From contig CAMVRE010000006.1 in the NCBI GenBank assembly GCA_947169825.1, positions 1-47,058 of the forward strand: DNA of 47,058 nucleotides, read 5' to 3'. Made by a program: the position numbers and the translations under genes. The notes beneath the pieces are model-generated. The model saw only the letters and a program-made list of their open reading frames with translations. It did not search any database and was not told the DNA's origin. Positions 8,968 to 19,483 of the stretch are shown piece after piece; the stretch's first letter is position 1; each line of letters starts with the position of its first letter. Origin of the DNA: an uncultured Verrucomicrobiota bacterium. GTDB taxonomy: Bacteria > Verrucomicrobiota > Kiritimatiellia > RFP12 > UBA3636.

Positions 8968-11900
8968 TCAGTTTTTCGCGATCGTGGCGACGATTTCGTC
9001 GGAGCCGAATTGAGAGCGGATGCGGGCAAAGTGACCCGGGCTGTAGCGCGAGAAAATGCGAAGCAGCGTTTTTTCGAACGATGCCGCGTCGTTGTACTTT
9101 TCGGCAAGCGTGGAGATGGTCCGCGGCGGCAATGTCAGATACTCCCGGATGTCGGTTTCCAAATCCGCTGCGAAAGCGGCGAGTTCGGGAGGAAGTTTCG
9201 GCTTGAATCTCGAGAGGTTCTGATGTGCGAGAACGATCGTCGAGTTGCCGCCCTGCTGCGGCATCTTCGTTTCCGGGGCGAACTTCTGCAGCTTCCGGTA
9301 GATTCCTTCCTTCTCGGTCTGCTTCCCGTCCTTGTCGGGCCCCGTCCAGAAGGCGGGATCGAACGGTTCGGCTTTCTTGTCGAAATCGCACTTGATTGCC
9401 TTGATTCCGTCTTCCAGGGTCCATTGCTCGATTTTTCCGGAATCCGGATTGTGGACGATGGCGAACAGCCCGGGCCCGCGGCGGCGGAAGAGGAACGTTC
9501 CGCGCGGATTTCCCGACCAGGCGGTCTTGACGCGCCCCGGAAGCTTGTCCAGTTTCTCGAGAACATCCGGATGGTTCTTCCGGAGCCAGGCCTCCTGCTT
9601 CCGCCAATCAACGCGAAGTTGCGAGAAGAGGTCCATCTGCTCCTTCTCTTCGGGGAAGAGACCAAGCCGGTCGAAGAGAGCGGATGCCGTCGGCGTTTCT
9701 TCGGCGGAGAAAATCTGCGCGTCCTCGCCGAGGAGTTCGTGGATTGCGAACATCTTCGCCTGGGCCGTCTCCTTGTTCTGGACGAGCGTCTGTCCCTTCA
9801 CGGTCGGGAAGAAGTTGAAAATGTAGAGATTCTCGAACATCTTCTTGCCGATTCGATTGACGCGTCCAACACGCTGGATGACGCGCGTGGGGTTCCACGG
9901 AATGTCGTAGTTGACGACGAGCCCCGCCCGGTTGAGGTTGAACCCTTCGCTGAGCTTGTCGGTCGCGAGCAGGATGTCGTATTGGTCGATTTGGAATTGT
10001 GCCGGGACGGACGCGTCGAAATTGCTTTTTAGTTCGCCGCGCCTGTTCTTCGCGAAGTTCTCGCCACTTACGGACAGCACCCGCGAACCGAACTTGTCCG
10101 TCAGTTTCCCGTAGAGGTGCTTGAGCGTGTCGGTGTATGCCGTGAACACAATGATTTTTCGCTTCGGGCTACCCGGCTCTGGCTTGATGTCCCGGTGCTT
10201 CCCGTCAAGAACCTTGCGCAGGGCCCCCACAAGAGCTTCCGCCTTGGGGTCGTTCCGCACCAGGTCGAGATCCTTGATTTCGGCGAGAATCTTTTCGAGC
10301 AGGGCGATGTCCTCGTCGATGTCGCGGCGGAAGTCTGCGCCACGGAATCGCTTGGGATCGTTCACGTTGTATTCCAGATCCCTGCTCTGCGAAGTCCGGC
10401 CCTTCCGCTCGCGGTCGGCCATGCGTTCCTTGACGAGTTTCGCGAGCAGTTCGAGCGCCTCGCCTTCGTCGTCAAGCGCGAGGACTTTCTCCTGGATGTC
10501 GCGCGCATAGACGTAGTATCCGAGTCTGTCCACCATCTTCTTCACGTTCTTCAGGAAAGAGAGCATGTTTTCGATGGATTTTTCGAACGCCCCGAAGGAA
10601 CTTTCGAAACGGAGGACGAGAATGTTGAGAAGTATCTTGTAGATGTTCTGCTGCGAGTTGTCCTGGTCGTTCTGGTTCGTTTCGTAGGCGTAGGGACGGT
10701 AAGCGGCGCCGTGGAACGTCCCGTCCTTCCCGAACCAGTCATTCACCACGCGGTCGTAGAAGGCGTTCTGCGCTTCCGTGAGTTCGAAGAACTGTGACTT
10801 GGGCTCTTTCACCTCCGAAAGCTCGGTCACTTCCTTGCTGTACACCGGGTCGGCCTTGAGGTCGAGACGGTTGCGGCGGATCACGACTTTCTCCATGATC
10901 TGCCGCATGGCTTTCGTAATCCGTTTTCCGTAGCGGTCCGCCGCTTGGCGAACCAGCTTCAGGTCCGCGCCCTGGCCGGTCTTCACTCCCGAAATGCCGC
11001 AGGCCGCGAGGGCCGCTTCGATTTCGGCCCAGTTTTTCCGGACAATGGCCTTGCGGAGCCGGAGCAGGTTGGCGAATTCCGAAGAAAGCTGCCGGAACCG
11101 GCCGTCCAGGTCTCCGCCCGGAACGAACGGCGAATTCTTTCCGGGCGAAAAGAGCGTGAGAAGCGCCGCCAGGTCTTCCGGTCGGTTGTTGAACGGCGTG
11201 GCCGAGAGCAACAGGACGTCCCGTCCCGCGCAGATTTGCGCGAGCTTTTCGTAACCCGCCGTCGCCCGCGACCGGAACCAGTGCGCTTCGTCCACGACTA
11301 CGAGATCGAAGTCGGGGTCACGCCCGAGCATGTCGAGTATGTCGTCGAGCTTGCCGCGCGAACAGACCGCCCAGTCGTGCAGGCCGAATTTCGCCACGTA
11401 TTCCCACCAGCCGGAATCCTTCGCGGTTTCGTCGCCGACGAGTCCGGGCGGGCAGATGACGAGCCCCCGTTTGCGCGAGAGAGCACCGAGAAGGCTGGCG
11501 ATTACGGTCTTGCCGAGACCCACGACGTCCGCGAGGATGCAACCGTGCCAGGCGTCCAACTTCGCGAGAGCCTGGGCCACTGCGTCGAGCTGGTATTGCA
11601 TCTTCTTCATGCCGGCATTTTTCAAAAGCTCCTCCGCCCGCGCCGTGTTCAGCGTTTTCGTCTGATTGTCCACATAGGCGCGGAGAACGAGCAGATAGGC
11701 CTCGTAAGGCGTTATTTCGGAGACAATCGACTCCGTGGTCAGAATGTCGAGGATCCGATTTTTTGTTGCGGAATCTTCCGTGAGATGAATCGCATCCTTC
11801 CACAGCCCGTCGAAATAGCTCTGCGCGTCCGTTGCGCCCCACTGCAGCATTCCGACGTTGAACTCGTCCCGCAACGCCAGCCCCGCCTCCGAGAAGTTGC

Positions 11901-12408
11901 TGCTTCCCGTGACCCAGAACGTGCCTGCGCCAGGAACGACCTGCCGGTCCTGCGACAAATGGAAAAGATAGAGCTTGGCGTGGTTCGGGTCCCTCGTGCG
12001 GCGCATCTTGAGCCGACCGTTCCGAAGAAGATCCACGAACAGGGAAAAGCGCTCGTGGAACTTGGCCGTGTCGAACATTTCCGACCCCATGGCCTTGCGA
12101 AGCGAGGCAAGGTAGGATTCGAGAATCTCGTCGGGCGAGGCATCATCGGCGCTCTTCCCGGCTATTTCCACGACCTTGCCGCACACGGGCTCCGCCTCCA
12201 TGCCGACCAGAACCCTAAGCTGTACTTTCGGATTGTCGCGCAAGGTGTCGGCCAGGAGCTTGAAGCCAGAAAAGTAGAAGAACCCCACGAGTATGTCGAT
12301 TTCGTCGCAGTTCGGGACGAGTCCGTTGAAAACGTCCGCCACCTTCGGAGTGTTGGCCTTGGGGTCGATTTCGTTGGGTGCCGGATTCAGGTTGTTGGTA
12401 ATGAACAT
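8968..12408 (-). CDS. PLD-domain plus SNF2/DEAD-like helicase fusion
   Basis: N-term HAKLYLFH...TGSSNFSEAGL (PLD); ADVVGLGKTVIA Walker A, VVVDEAHWFRS, LLSATPFNN, LSEGFNLNRAGLVVNYDIPWNPTRVIQRVGRVNRIG. Confidence 0.92.
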   Translation of the reverse strand: MFITNNLNPAPNEIDPKANTPKVADVFNGLVPNCDEIDILVGFFYFSGFKLLADTLRDNPKVQLRVLVGMEAEPVCGKVVEIAGKSADDASPDEILESYLASLRKAMGSEMFDTAKFHERFSLFVDLLRNGRLKMRRTRDPNHAKLYLFHLSQDRQVVPGAGTFWVTGSSNFSEAGLALRDEFNVGMLQWGATDAQSYFDGLWKDAIHLTEDSATKNRILDILTTESIVSEITPYEAYLLVLRAYVDNQTKTLNTARAEELLKNAGMKKMQYQLDAVAQALAKLDAWHGCILADVVGLGKTVIASLLGALSRKRGLVICPPGLVGDETAKDSGWWEYVAKFGLHDWAVCSRGKLDDILDMLGRDPDFDLVVVDEAHWFRSRATAGYEKLAQICAGRDVLLLSATPFNNRPEDLAALLTLFSPGKNSPFVPGGDLDGRFRQLSSEFANLLRLRKAIVRKNWAEIEAALAACGISGVKTGQGADLKLVRQAADRYGKRITKAMRQIMEKVVIRRNRLDLKADPVYSKEVTELSEVKEPKSQFFELTEAQNAFYDRVVNDWFGKDGTFHGAAYRPYAYETNQNDQDNSQQNIYKILLNILVLRFESSFGAFEKSIENMLSFLKNVKKMVDRLGYYVYARDIQEKVLALDDEGEALELLAKLVKERMADRERKGRTSQSRDLEYNVNDPKRFRGADFRRDIDEDIALLEKILAEIKDLDLVRNDPKAEALVGALRKVLDGKHRDIKPEPGSPKRKIIVFTAYTDTLKHLYGKLTDKFGSRVLSVSGENFAKNRRGELKSNFDASVPAQFQIDQYDILLATDKLSEGFNLNRAGLVVNYDIPWNPTRVIQRVGRVNRIGKKMFENLYIFNFFPTVKGQTLVQNKETAQAKMFAIHELLGEDAQIFSAEETPTASALFDRLGLFPEEKEQMDLFSQLRVDWRKQEAWLRKNHPDVLEKLDKLPGRVKTAWSGNPRGTFLFRRRGPGLFAIVHNPDSGKIEQWTLEDGIKAIKCDFDKKAEPFDPAFWTGPDKDGKQTEKEGIYRKLQKFAPETKMPQQGGNSTIVLAHQNLSRFKPKLPPELAAFAADLETDIREYLTLPPRTISTLAEKYNDAASFEKTLLRIFSRYSPGHFARIRSQFGSDEIVATIAKN

Positions 12409-12501
12409 TTTGAATTCCTCGATGGATTGCGGTTGTTTTGTTGTCGGGGTGAAAACGTGTTGAATTCAGTCGGTTCCGGAAATTGATTCTCACATGTCTT
12501 C

Positions 12502-15500
12502 CTACTCCAAATAGTCATCCTCGTCCGGAGCTGGCGAATGCGATCCTTTCGCCTTGGAGGTCTTGCCATTTGAGCCGGGTCTTGAGACTCCCTCAGCATT
12601 GCGTGAATCTGTTTCCGCGTCCCGCCCTTCGACAATATCGATTTCGGGTTGCGTCAGACCGTAAAGCTTGTAGACGATTTGGTCGATGTCCTTCTCCAAT
12701 GCCGCCGTGTCCGCGGAGGGATTCTCCTTCTTTGTCGCGAGAATGCGATCGACAAGAGATTCAATCTTTCGCATTTCGGAAGCAGGAGGGGCGGGAGGAA
12801 AAGGCAAGGAATTAAGTTCGCCGGAGGAAACATGTGTGTTGCTGTTGAAAAGGCGAAACCAATAATCCATAAAGTGGGAATTTATACATCCGAGAAGATA
12901 CAAACCTTGATTTTTTGTATCAACTTTGAAAACATTGGTACTGTTTTCGGTTACTATTGGAAATTTTTCTTGGTGCGAATCAATCAACGTGGCGATAATC
13001 CTCCAAGGCTGCTCGACGGCAGTCGTCCGTTGCGTAACCAAAGCAATTCCGTCAAAGCGCGGCGCTTCGTTCGAATTAATGAATGCGCTGTCGGCTCTTC
13101 GTGCAGGGGGCGCAAGGAAATAGCGTTGCACGTTTTCCCCGAAAAGCATTCTGGCGGAATTATTGGTCGGCGAACTCGAAAGCCACCGTTTGTATTTGTT
13201 CCATTCGATGCTTCCGGTGACAAAACCGAGGGGATTCTTGCATTCGGACATAATTCTTCTGGCAACGATATAGTCCGTTTCGTTGTCGGATGCCAAAATC
13301 CTGCCATCGGGCATGATGATGTTTTGTTTCGGGCAAGAGTAGAATTGCAGGTGGTCGAGATCGGATTTCGTCCGGACGATTCCGGTCTCCGCGGTTCCGT
13401 TTCCTTCCCGGTACCAGAAGGAAACAACCACGGACTGAAGTACGCCTTCAAAGGTGTCAGTCCGATTCTCGATGTTTACGATTTTGCAAGAGTCGTAGGC
13501 GGGAACGATTTGTTTTCTCGTTGCGGCCAGATAGGCGTCCCCGAGCAGTGTTTTCGGATGAATGTACGAAAGCATGCCTGTCTTAGAAGTCAATCGCGTC
13601 GAGACGGCAAAGAAGAGTTGGTAGATGTTTACTCGCCCCGACTTGTAGTCGGGGTAAAGGGTTTCGTATGTTCCTTTCAGATCGTTATTTTTCTTGATGA
13701 CGAAATACGGCGGATTCCCGATGACGATGTCGAAACCGTCCCTGACGTCGAACATCCAGTCCGGGTCGAAGAAGCCGGCGGAGGCGTTCTGGTCGTAGGG
13801 GTCCCACGCGGCGACCATGGCGGAGAGACGCTCGACGTTCGAGTTCCCGGCGGCGCGGTTCTTCTTCGCGTTCTCGCGGTCGATTTCGCGGCGGCAGTTG
13901 GCCATGCAGGTTTCGAGACGGCGGCGTTTCTCCTCGTTGGCGTCGAACCGCTCGAGCGAGACCTCCTGCGCCGGCGGGTCGCCGAAGAGCGCGTCCTGCA
14001 CGGGCTTGCGGCGTTCTTCCCACCTGGGCTCCCGGACGGATTCCCATTCGCCTTCGAGCCGCCCGAGCAGTTCGGTCGCCCGGCGAATGCGGTCCCCGTC
14101 GGGCGTGCAGAGGGAGTCGGAGACGGCGGCGGCGATTTCGGCGCGTTTGGCCTTTTCCTTTTCCTGGTACTTTCGCTTGGTCTTCCAGCCGCGCGCCTGG
14201 AAGATGGCGTGGCGGATTTCGCGCAGGTCGGTGCGGAGCTTGGGGATTTTGCCTCCGCTGAAATCGAATTCGCCGCCGACGTCGGGAAGCGGCAGGAGGG
14301 TGTTGGCGCAAACGAACTTGCTTTCCAGGTTGGGAAGAGCGACGAACGCCTCCGAAAGCGGCGTTCCGTCCGGCGGGTCGGGCTGGTCGCAGAGAAGCGA
14401 AATGTAGAAGCGCAGTTTTGAAATCTGGGCGGCGATGGGCTGGATGTCCACGCCGTAGATGCAGTTCTCGATGATCCAGAGCTTGCGCGCGTAGTCGAGG
14501 TTGACCTTCTGCTCGGAGAACATCTTGTCGAGGTCGGCGAAGCGCTTCTGCTTCTCCGCGGGGTCGTCGATCGTCTCGGCCGAGAGGCGGAACTGATCCT
14601 CCTTATAGCGGCGCTGGATGCGCGTCAGGATGGCGAGGCCGCTCGGGTCGAGGACGGCAAGCAGGCGCGTCATCGCGTGGAGCATGCCCATCGGGAACGC
14701 GCCCGAGCCGCAGGCCGGGTCGAGCGAGCGGCAGTCGTAAAGCGCTTCGAGCAGCGCATTCTGCTCATCCGGCGAAAATGGAAGTTTCTTGTTGTCCTCG
14801 CCCGCGGCGGCCCGCCGGAAGAGTTCGTCCAGTTTCTTCTCGTCCGCAGCGGCGGGAACCTTGGCGCGGAGGTGGGCGCGGAGGGACTGCTCCACCATGT
14901 AGTCCACGATTTCGCGCGGCGTATAGAACGACCCCGTCATCTTCCGGGCGGCTTCCTGCGTTTCGTGGTTGAACGCGCCGAGGAGGTTCTCGAAGACCTT
15001 GCCGAGCAGTTCGGGGTCGAGCGCGACGTCACCGTCGTTTGTCGCATTCTCGTCGATCGTGAAATCGTAGGCGGCGAGGAGATTCAGGAGTCCTTCGTGT
15101 CCTTCCTCGTCGGAGCCGTCTCCGAAGAAGAGCGCGTTCGGGAGAACCGCCTGGCATTTCTCGTTGCGGCTGAATCCGTCGAGATAGACGTCGTCGTCCG
15201 GATTGCCGGATTCGGCCTTCGGGTCGAGACAGTCGAAGAGCGCGCAGTTGAGGAACGGAATGTCGCGGAGGAGGCTCTTCCTAGAGGAATCCTTCGAGAA
15301 GAAAACGTCCGGGTCCCGGAACGCCTCGCGGAAGCGGTAGCGGTTGCGGACGTCGTGGTCGGAGGCATGGCCGTGGTAGGGTGTCTGCGCCCACGTGCGC
15401 TCGTCCGGCGGGACGTTGAGCGTCGCGAAAAAGAGGTTCTGGAGAACGGCTCGGTAGTAGGACGTTCCGTTCTTCCCGTCCAGGGACTCGGGTTTGAAGT

Positions 15501-16332
15501 CCCGGAGGTTCGTTTCGGCCCAGCTCCGGGCGAACGGTTCGTCGGGGACGAGACCGCGTTCGCGGACGAACCAGACGAAGAGCAGCCGGGTGATCAGGCG
15601 GATGACCGCCTCCTGGATCTTCGTGCGGTCGTCCGTTTCGTCGCCGATCCGATTCGGAAAGGAAACGCCGGTTTCGGGCGCGCAGGCCCACTCGTACCAC
15701 TTGAACAGGTGTTCGTAGAAATCCTTGGTGAGCTGTTCGACGGAAAAGGCCTTTTCGAGCGCCTCGAAGGAAGGAACCGGATCTCCGAGGCGTTTGCGCA
15801 TCGTGTTGCAGCGCCTGTCCGCGCGGCAGAAGAACGAGTGGCGGCGGGCGTCCGACCATTTCTTGGTCCGGCGGTCCACGCGGGCGGTCACGAACGAGAT
15901 CCGGAAATTGCCGTCCGCGTCGTAGAAGAAGAACAGTCCCTGCGTGCAAAGCCCATCAATGCCAGCGGGCGGGTTGTCAAGTGCGACTTGGACGATCTTC
16001 TTGGCATAATCGAACTGGACGAGACGGGACGTGCGTTCGGCTAGTGGCCGGTTCATCAGGACCGACGCGACGACAAGCGGACGGTTTTCGCCGGTCTTGT
16101 CCGGAAGCGTTTTCACGAAACCGAGAATCTGGGCCGAATCGAAATAGTCTTTTTCGTTTCGGTTGCTGAAAGCGGGGGCGGCGATCGTAAGCCCCGGCGC
16201 GAACGACGAAAACTTGCGTTGCAGCCAACTGACGGCTTGTTCGTACGAATAGTTTTCGATGAGGGCGGCGAGGGCGTCCCGGGCGGCGTTGTCGATGGTC
16301 GTGGCGGCAGAACGGGCGGTACGGCGGGGCAT
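12502..16332 (-). CDS. Eco57I/PglX-like N6-adenine DNA methyltransferase (possible type IIG RM enzyme)
   Basis: SLDPACGSGAFPMGMLHAM, FDIVIGNPPYFVIKKN; ORF track begins at a TTG (16359), ATG at 16332 preferred. Confidence 0.9.
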   Translation of the reverse strand: MPRRTARSAATTIDNAARDALAALIENYSYEQAVSWLQRKFSSFAPGLTIAAPAFSNRNEKDYFDSAQILGFVKTLPDKTGENRPLVVASVLMNRPLAERTSRLVQFDYAKKIVQVALDNPPAGIDGLCTQGLFFFYDADGNFRISFVTARVDRRTKKWSDARRHSFFCRADRRCNTMRKRLGDPVPSFEALEKAFSVEQLTKDFYEHLFKWYEWACAPETGVSFPNRIGDETDDRTKIQEAVIRLITRLLFVWFVRERGLVPDEPFARSWAETNLRDFKPESLDGKNGTSYYRAVLQNLFFATLNVPPDERTWAQTPYHGHASDHDVRNRYRFREAFRDPDVFFSKDSSRKSLLRDIPFLNCALFDCLDPKAESGNPDDDVYLDGFSRNEKCQAVLPNALFFGDGSDEEGHEGLLNLLAAYDFTIDENATNDGDVALDPELLGKVFENLLGAFNHETQEAARKMTGSFYTPREIVDYMVEQSLRAHLRAKVPAAADEKKLDELFRRAAAGEDNKKLPFSPDEQNALLEALYDCRSLDPACGSGAFPMGMLHAMTRLLAVLDPSGLAILTRIQRRYKEDQFRLSAETIDDPAEKQKRFADLDKMFSEQKVNLDYARKLWIIENCIYGVDIQPIAAQISKLRFYISLLCDQPDPPDGTPLSEAFVALPNLESKFVCANTLLPLPDVGGEFDFSGGKIPKLRTDLREIRHAIFQARGWKTKRKYQEKEKAKRAEIAAAVSDSLCTPDGDRIRRATELLGRLEGEWESVREPRWEERRKPVQDALFGDPPAQEVSLERFDANEEKRRRLETCMANCRREIDRENAKKNRAAGNSNVERLSAMVAAWDPYDQNASAGFFDPDWMFDVRDGFDIVIGNPPYFVIKKNNDLKGTYETLYPDYKSGRVNIYQLFFAVSTRLTSKTGMLSYIHPKTLLGDAYLAATRKQIVPAYDSCKIVNIENRTDTFEGVLQSVVVSFWYREGNGTAETGIVRTKSDLDHLQFYSCPKQNIIMPDGRILASDNETDYIVARRIMSECKNPLGFVTGSIEWNKYKRWLSSSPTNNSARMLFGENVQRYFLAPPARRADSAFINSNEAPRFDGIALVTQRTTAVEQPWRIIATLIDSHQEKFPIVTENSTNVFKVDTKNQGLYLLGCINSHFMDYWFRLFNSNTHVSSGELNSLPFPPAPPASEMRKIESLVDRILATKKENPSADTAALEKDIDQIVYKLYGLTQPEIDIVEGRDAETDSRNAEGVSRPGSNGKTSKAKGSHSPAPDEDDYLE

Positions 16333-16359
16333 GGCTGAATCGGGGAGCGGGAGTGACAA

Positions 16360-17283
16360 TTACGCGACGAAGACGTTGCGGTTGTGCCAGTCGAGGAGGT
16401 CGCGGGCGGGAGCTAGGGAAGAGTCGGAGGGAATGTCGATGCGGTGGCCGTCGAGGGTGCGGTAGACGGCGCCGCCGGAGTAGAGATCGGGAATGGCGCG
16501 GGCGATGCGGACGCGGAGATCGTCGGCGCCGACGGTAAGATAGCCGCGGGAGAAGAGCGCTCCGAGATCGGCGCGGAGGAAGAGGCCGTTGGGAACGATG
16601 TTTTCGCCGCCGGCGGAAACGGGCTTGATGTGCGCCGCGACGAGCGCGGGCACGGCGTCCATGCCGGTGACGGCGCAGCGCTTCCCGTAGGACTCCGCCA
16701 CGAGCAGGCGGAACATTCCGGAACCCGGGGCGAGCCGGACGGCAGGGGCCGGCGAACCGGCCGGCGGCTCGACGGCGAGTTCGTCACGTCCGAGCGCGCG
16801 GAGGCGGAGCATGACCTTCTCGTAGAGCGCCGCGCCGATTTCGTCCGCCGTGTCGTATCCCTTTCTCGACACGATGGCGTCCTTCCAGTCCGCCGGCGAA
16901 TCGATCCAGTCCTTTTCGTCGAAGTAGAACGTCTGCTCAAGGATCGTGCAGCCGATGGGCGAGGTTTCGTCGCCCGCCTTCCCGTTGGAGGCGCGGTAGT
17001 CCATGATCCGCTTCTTCATCGCCGGGAGCGAAGGGCATCCGTTCTCGTCGCCGAAGGCGCTCCAGGCCAGCTCCATCGGAAGCTTTTCGTAACGGACGAA
17101 GAATCCGCCGCCGGCGATCTTTCCGCCGTCCCGCTTGTGGAGTTTGAAGAGAAACAGGCCGCCGGGCGGGAGCGCCTTGAAGTCGTTGCCGCCTCCGGGC
17201 TGCCAGAAGTTGACTTCCGTGGCTCCGGCCGCCTTGAGGTACCGGAACCAGTTCATGTCCGTGATGCCAACGTTGAATTTCAT
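16360..17283 (-). CDS. HNH endonuclease domain protein
   Basis: FRLLVAESYGKRCAVTGMDAVPALVAAHIKPVSAGGENIVPNGLFLRADLGALFSRGYLTV. Confidence 0.85.
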   Translation of the reverse strand: MKFNVGITDMNWFRYLKAAGATEVNFWQPGGGNDFKALPPGGLFLFKLHKRDGGKIAGGGFFVRYEKLPMELAWSAFGDENGCPSLPAMKKRIMDYRASNGKAGDETSPIGCTILEQTFYFDEKDWIDSPADWKDAIVSRKGYDTADEIGAALYEKVMLRLRALGRDELAVEPPAGSPAPAVRLAPGSGMFRLLVAESYGKRCAVTGMDAVPALVAAHIKPVSAGGENIVPNGLFLRADLGALFSRGYLTVGADDLRVRIARAIPDLYSGGAVYRTLDGHRIDIPSDSSLAPARDLLDWHNRNVFVA

Positions 17284-17334
17284 GGTTTTCCGTATCGTGC
17301 TGCGATGGCGGGATTGTACCGGCACGGAGGAAGG

Positions 17335-17547
17335 TCAGTCGATCAGGCCGGTGAAGCCGTAGTCGTGGAGGATGCGGTAGACGTAGACCGACATGTCGGG
17401 GGTCTGCCGGAGAATCGTCTTGGCGATGCGCTTGATGTCCTTTTTGCTTTTCTTTTCCCCGCGCTTGACCTTTTCGACCTCTTCCACGAGGTCCTCGGTG
17501 TCGTAGTCGGGAATGCCGTAATGTGTGAAGAAGGATCCGCAGGGCAT
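17335..17547 (-). CDS. Small hypothetical protein (70 aa)
   Basis: Short ORF with promoter TTGAAT-N17-TATACT about 50 nt upstream. Confidence 0.5.
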   Translation of the reverse strand: MPCGSFFTHYGIPDYDTEDLVEEVEKVKRGEKKSKKDIKRIAKTILRQTPDMSVYVYRILHDYGFTGLID

Positions 17548-17601
17548 GGGGCGTCTTTCGGTTCGGAGGGGGGCGCGCGGAAGTGCACGGTTCGGGGGTT
17601 A

Positions 17602-17630
17602 AGTATACCACGGGGGGAGTTGGGATTCAA
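17602..17630 (-). promoter_or_regulatory. Promoter TTGAAT-N17-TATACT
   Basis: Minus strand TTGAAT CCCAACTCCCCCCGTGG TATACT. Confidence 0.75.
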
Positions 17631-17659
17631 TCGGATTCTCGCGCGGACGCGCGAGGCCG

Positions 17660-17965
17660 CGATTCGGGGCGGCTTCCCCCGCAAGGCGGCCGATCGACTA
17701 CATCGACTACGTCGACGACATCGACGACCCGCGCACGGAAGACCGAAGGCGGAGGGTGCCGCAGGAGTCCGGGACGCACGAAGGCGCACGAAGGCCGAAG
17801 GCGGAGGTGCGACTGGAGTCCGAGGCGCCCGAAGGCGCACGAAGGCCGAGGGCCGAGGTGCGACTTGCGGCGGAGGGTAGTCGATGTCGTCGATGTCGTC
17901 GGATCGTCGACGGCCGGGGAAGGGGGCGGCTTCCCCCCGCAGAGCGGCCGGTCGACGACACGACC
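17660..17965. repeat. Dispersed composite palindromic element, copy A
   Basis: cggcttcccccgcaaggcggc...tcgactacatcgactacgtcgacgacatcgacgacccgcgcacgg...gtagtcgatgtcgtcgatgtcgtcgg...cggggaagggggcggcttccccc. Confidence 0.9.
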
Positions 17966-18090
17966 GAATCGACAGAATCGCCCGAAGGTCCGGCCCAGAG
18001 GGCGCAAAGCGGAAGGGGCCGGGTCGAGATGCGACGGGCGCCGGCGCAGCGATTTGCCGCGCGCGGCGCCCGCGCGAACGACTCATCCTA

Positions 18091-18672
18091 CTACGCCTCG
18101 TCGTTGTTCTCGAGGTCGGCGACCTCTTCCTTGAAGCGGCGCTCGAGTTCGTCGGCGGCGGGGCCGGACCAGACGCCGTCCTTCCGCGTCCAGACGACGT
18201 CGCCGATCCGGACGGTCGCCGTCCCGTCGTCGCCGACGTCGGCCTCCGCCTCCTGGAAGTACTCGTCGACGAACCCGGACAGGTATTCGTCGGACTCCAG
18301 GAACTCGAGCATCGCCCCGAGGAACTCCGGCTTGGCGGCGGCGAAGTCCTCGACGGTTTCGTAACCGTCGGGGAACGGGTTCCCGAGCGGGGGCGGCGCG
18401 GCCCGGCCTTGGAGGGCGTCGTTGAACTCGCCGTTCCCGAACGCCTCGACGAGCTTCCACTCCAGCTCTTCGCAGAGCGCGGCGCAGCTGGTTTCCGAGA
18501 TGTCGAGGCCGTTGGCTTTTTGCGGCCCGGCGGCGAACCAGACGTAGAGCGTCCGGCCGTCATCCGTTTTGACTTCCGCCTCCCAGCAGATCGGCATTTC
18601 CGATTCGGGCCAGAGTTCCTCCCCGAACTCGACGCAGGCGTGCTTGGTTTCTCCGAGGGTGTAGCGTTCCAT
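18091..18672 (-). CDS. Hypothetical protein, paralogue of 20160-20705
   Basis: Shares VKTDDGRTLYVW, DISETSC, PDGYETVEDFAAAKPEF, VTVRIG..VWTRKDGVWSGPAADEL with the neighbour. Confidence 0.7.
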   Translation of the reverse strand: MERYTLGETKHACVEFGEELWPESEMPICWEAEVKTDDGRTLYVWFAAGPQKANGLDISETSCAALCEELEWKLVEAFGNGEFNDALQGRAAPPPLGNPFPDGYETVEDFAAAKPEFLGAMLEFLESDEYLSGFVDEYFQEAEADVGDDGTATVRIGDVVWTRKDGVWSGPAADELERRFKEEVADLENNDEA

Positions 18673-18853
18673 GGTATTCCTTGTGTTTTTGGGTGTTTGC
18701 CGGGAGAGCGCAGGCACCATGCCGACGCTTCGTCCGGTTCGATTTTCCCTTATACCACAGAGGAGGCCGGTTTCGCGGATTATTTCGCCGGTCGCCGCAT
18801 TTTCCTCGATTTCACGCTTCAGCAGCGGAAAAACGGGTTTCGAATCCGGATCG

Positions 18854-19354
18854 TCAACGCAAGATGTGGTCCGCAATCGAGCCGGAGACGGTTTTGAATT
18901 TCTCCACGGCGGACATCACGCTCACGCCCATGAAGTCAAAAAGCTCGTTGCGCGACTGCATGGCGGGAAGATCGGAAAGAGGAAACCAGCCCCACGGATC
19001 CATTTCGTGGTAGAAACGGAAGTCGTCGCTCGTCTGCGGTGGGGCGAGGAAGTAGATAAAGGTTTCCCAGTGGAATTCGTAGAAGAATGGAATCGATCGG
19101 TCGTAGCGGATCGAATCCACACGGCGGGCCGTGAGACGGTCGACGTCAACGTCCATTTCCTCGAAGGTTTCGCGTTTGGCCGTCGTCAGGAAGTCTCCGC
19201 CGTCGCGGGCGTCCATGCCGCCGCCGGGGAAGGACCATTTGCCCTTGCCGATGCGGAAAGGACCGATGCCATACTTTCGTTTGCCGAGGAAGACCTCATA
19301 TTGGCCGTCCCTCTGCCGGAAGAATGCGATTCCCGCGCCGCGGTAGGTTTTCAT
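18854..19354 (-). CDS. Nudix hydrolase
   Basis: GKGKWSFPGGGMDARDGGDFLTTAKRETFEEMDVD (Nudix box). Confidence 0.9.
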   Translation of the reverse strand: MKTYRGAGIAFFRQRDGQYEVFLGKRKYGIGPFRIGKGKWSFPGGGMDARDGGDFLTTAKRETFEEMDVDVDRLTARRVDSIRYDRSIPFFYEFHWETFIYFLAPPQTSDDFRFYHEMDPWGWFPLSDLPAMQSRNELFDFMGVSVMSAVEKFKTVSGSIADHILR

Positions 19355-19483
19355 GCGTGCTCTTTCGTGTCGTGTGGCGATGGCTGGATTGTACCAGACC
19401 GCCGGGCGGAAGTCACGCGTCCCCCGTTTTCGCAAGATTCTGGACGAGCGTCGAGGGCATGGTGAATCGAATTCCGAAGAAGC

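Noticed and set aside
7497-17283. Assignment to canonical DISARM or BREX
   Set aside because: No DUF1998 protein, no PglZ/BrxC/BrxL; PLD and helicase are fused
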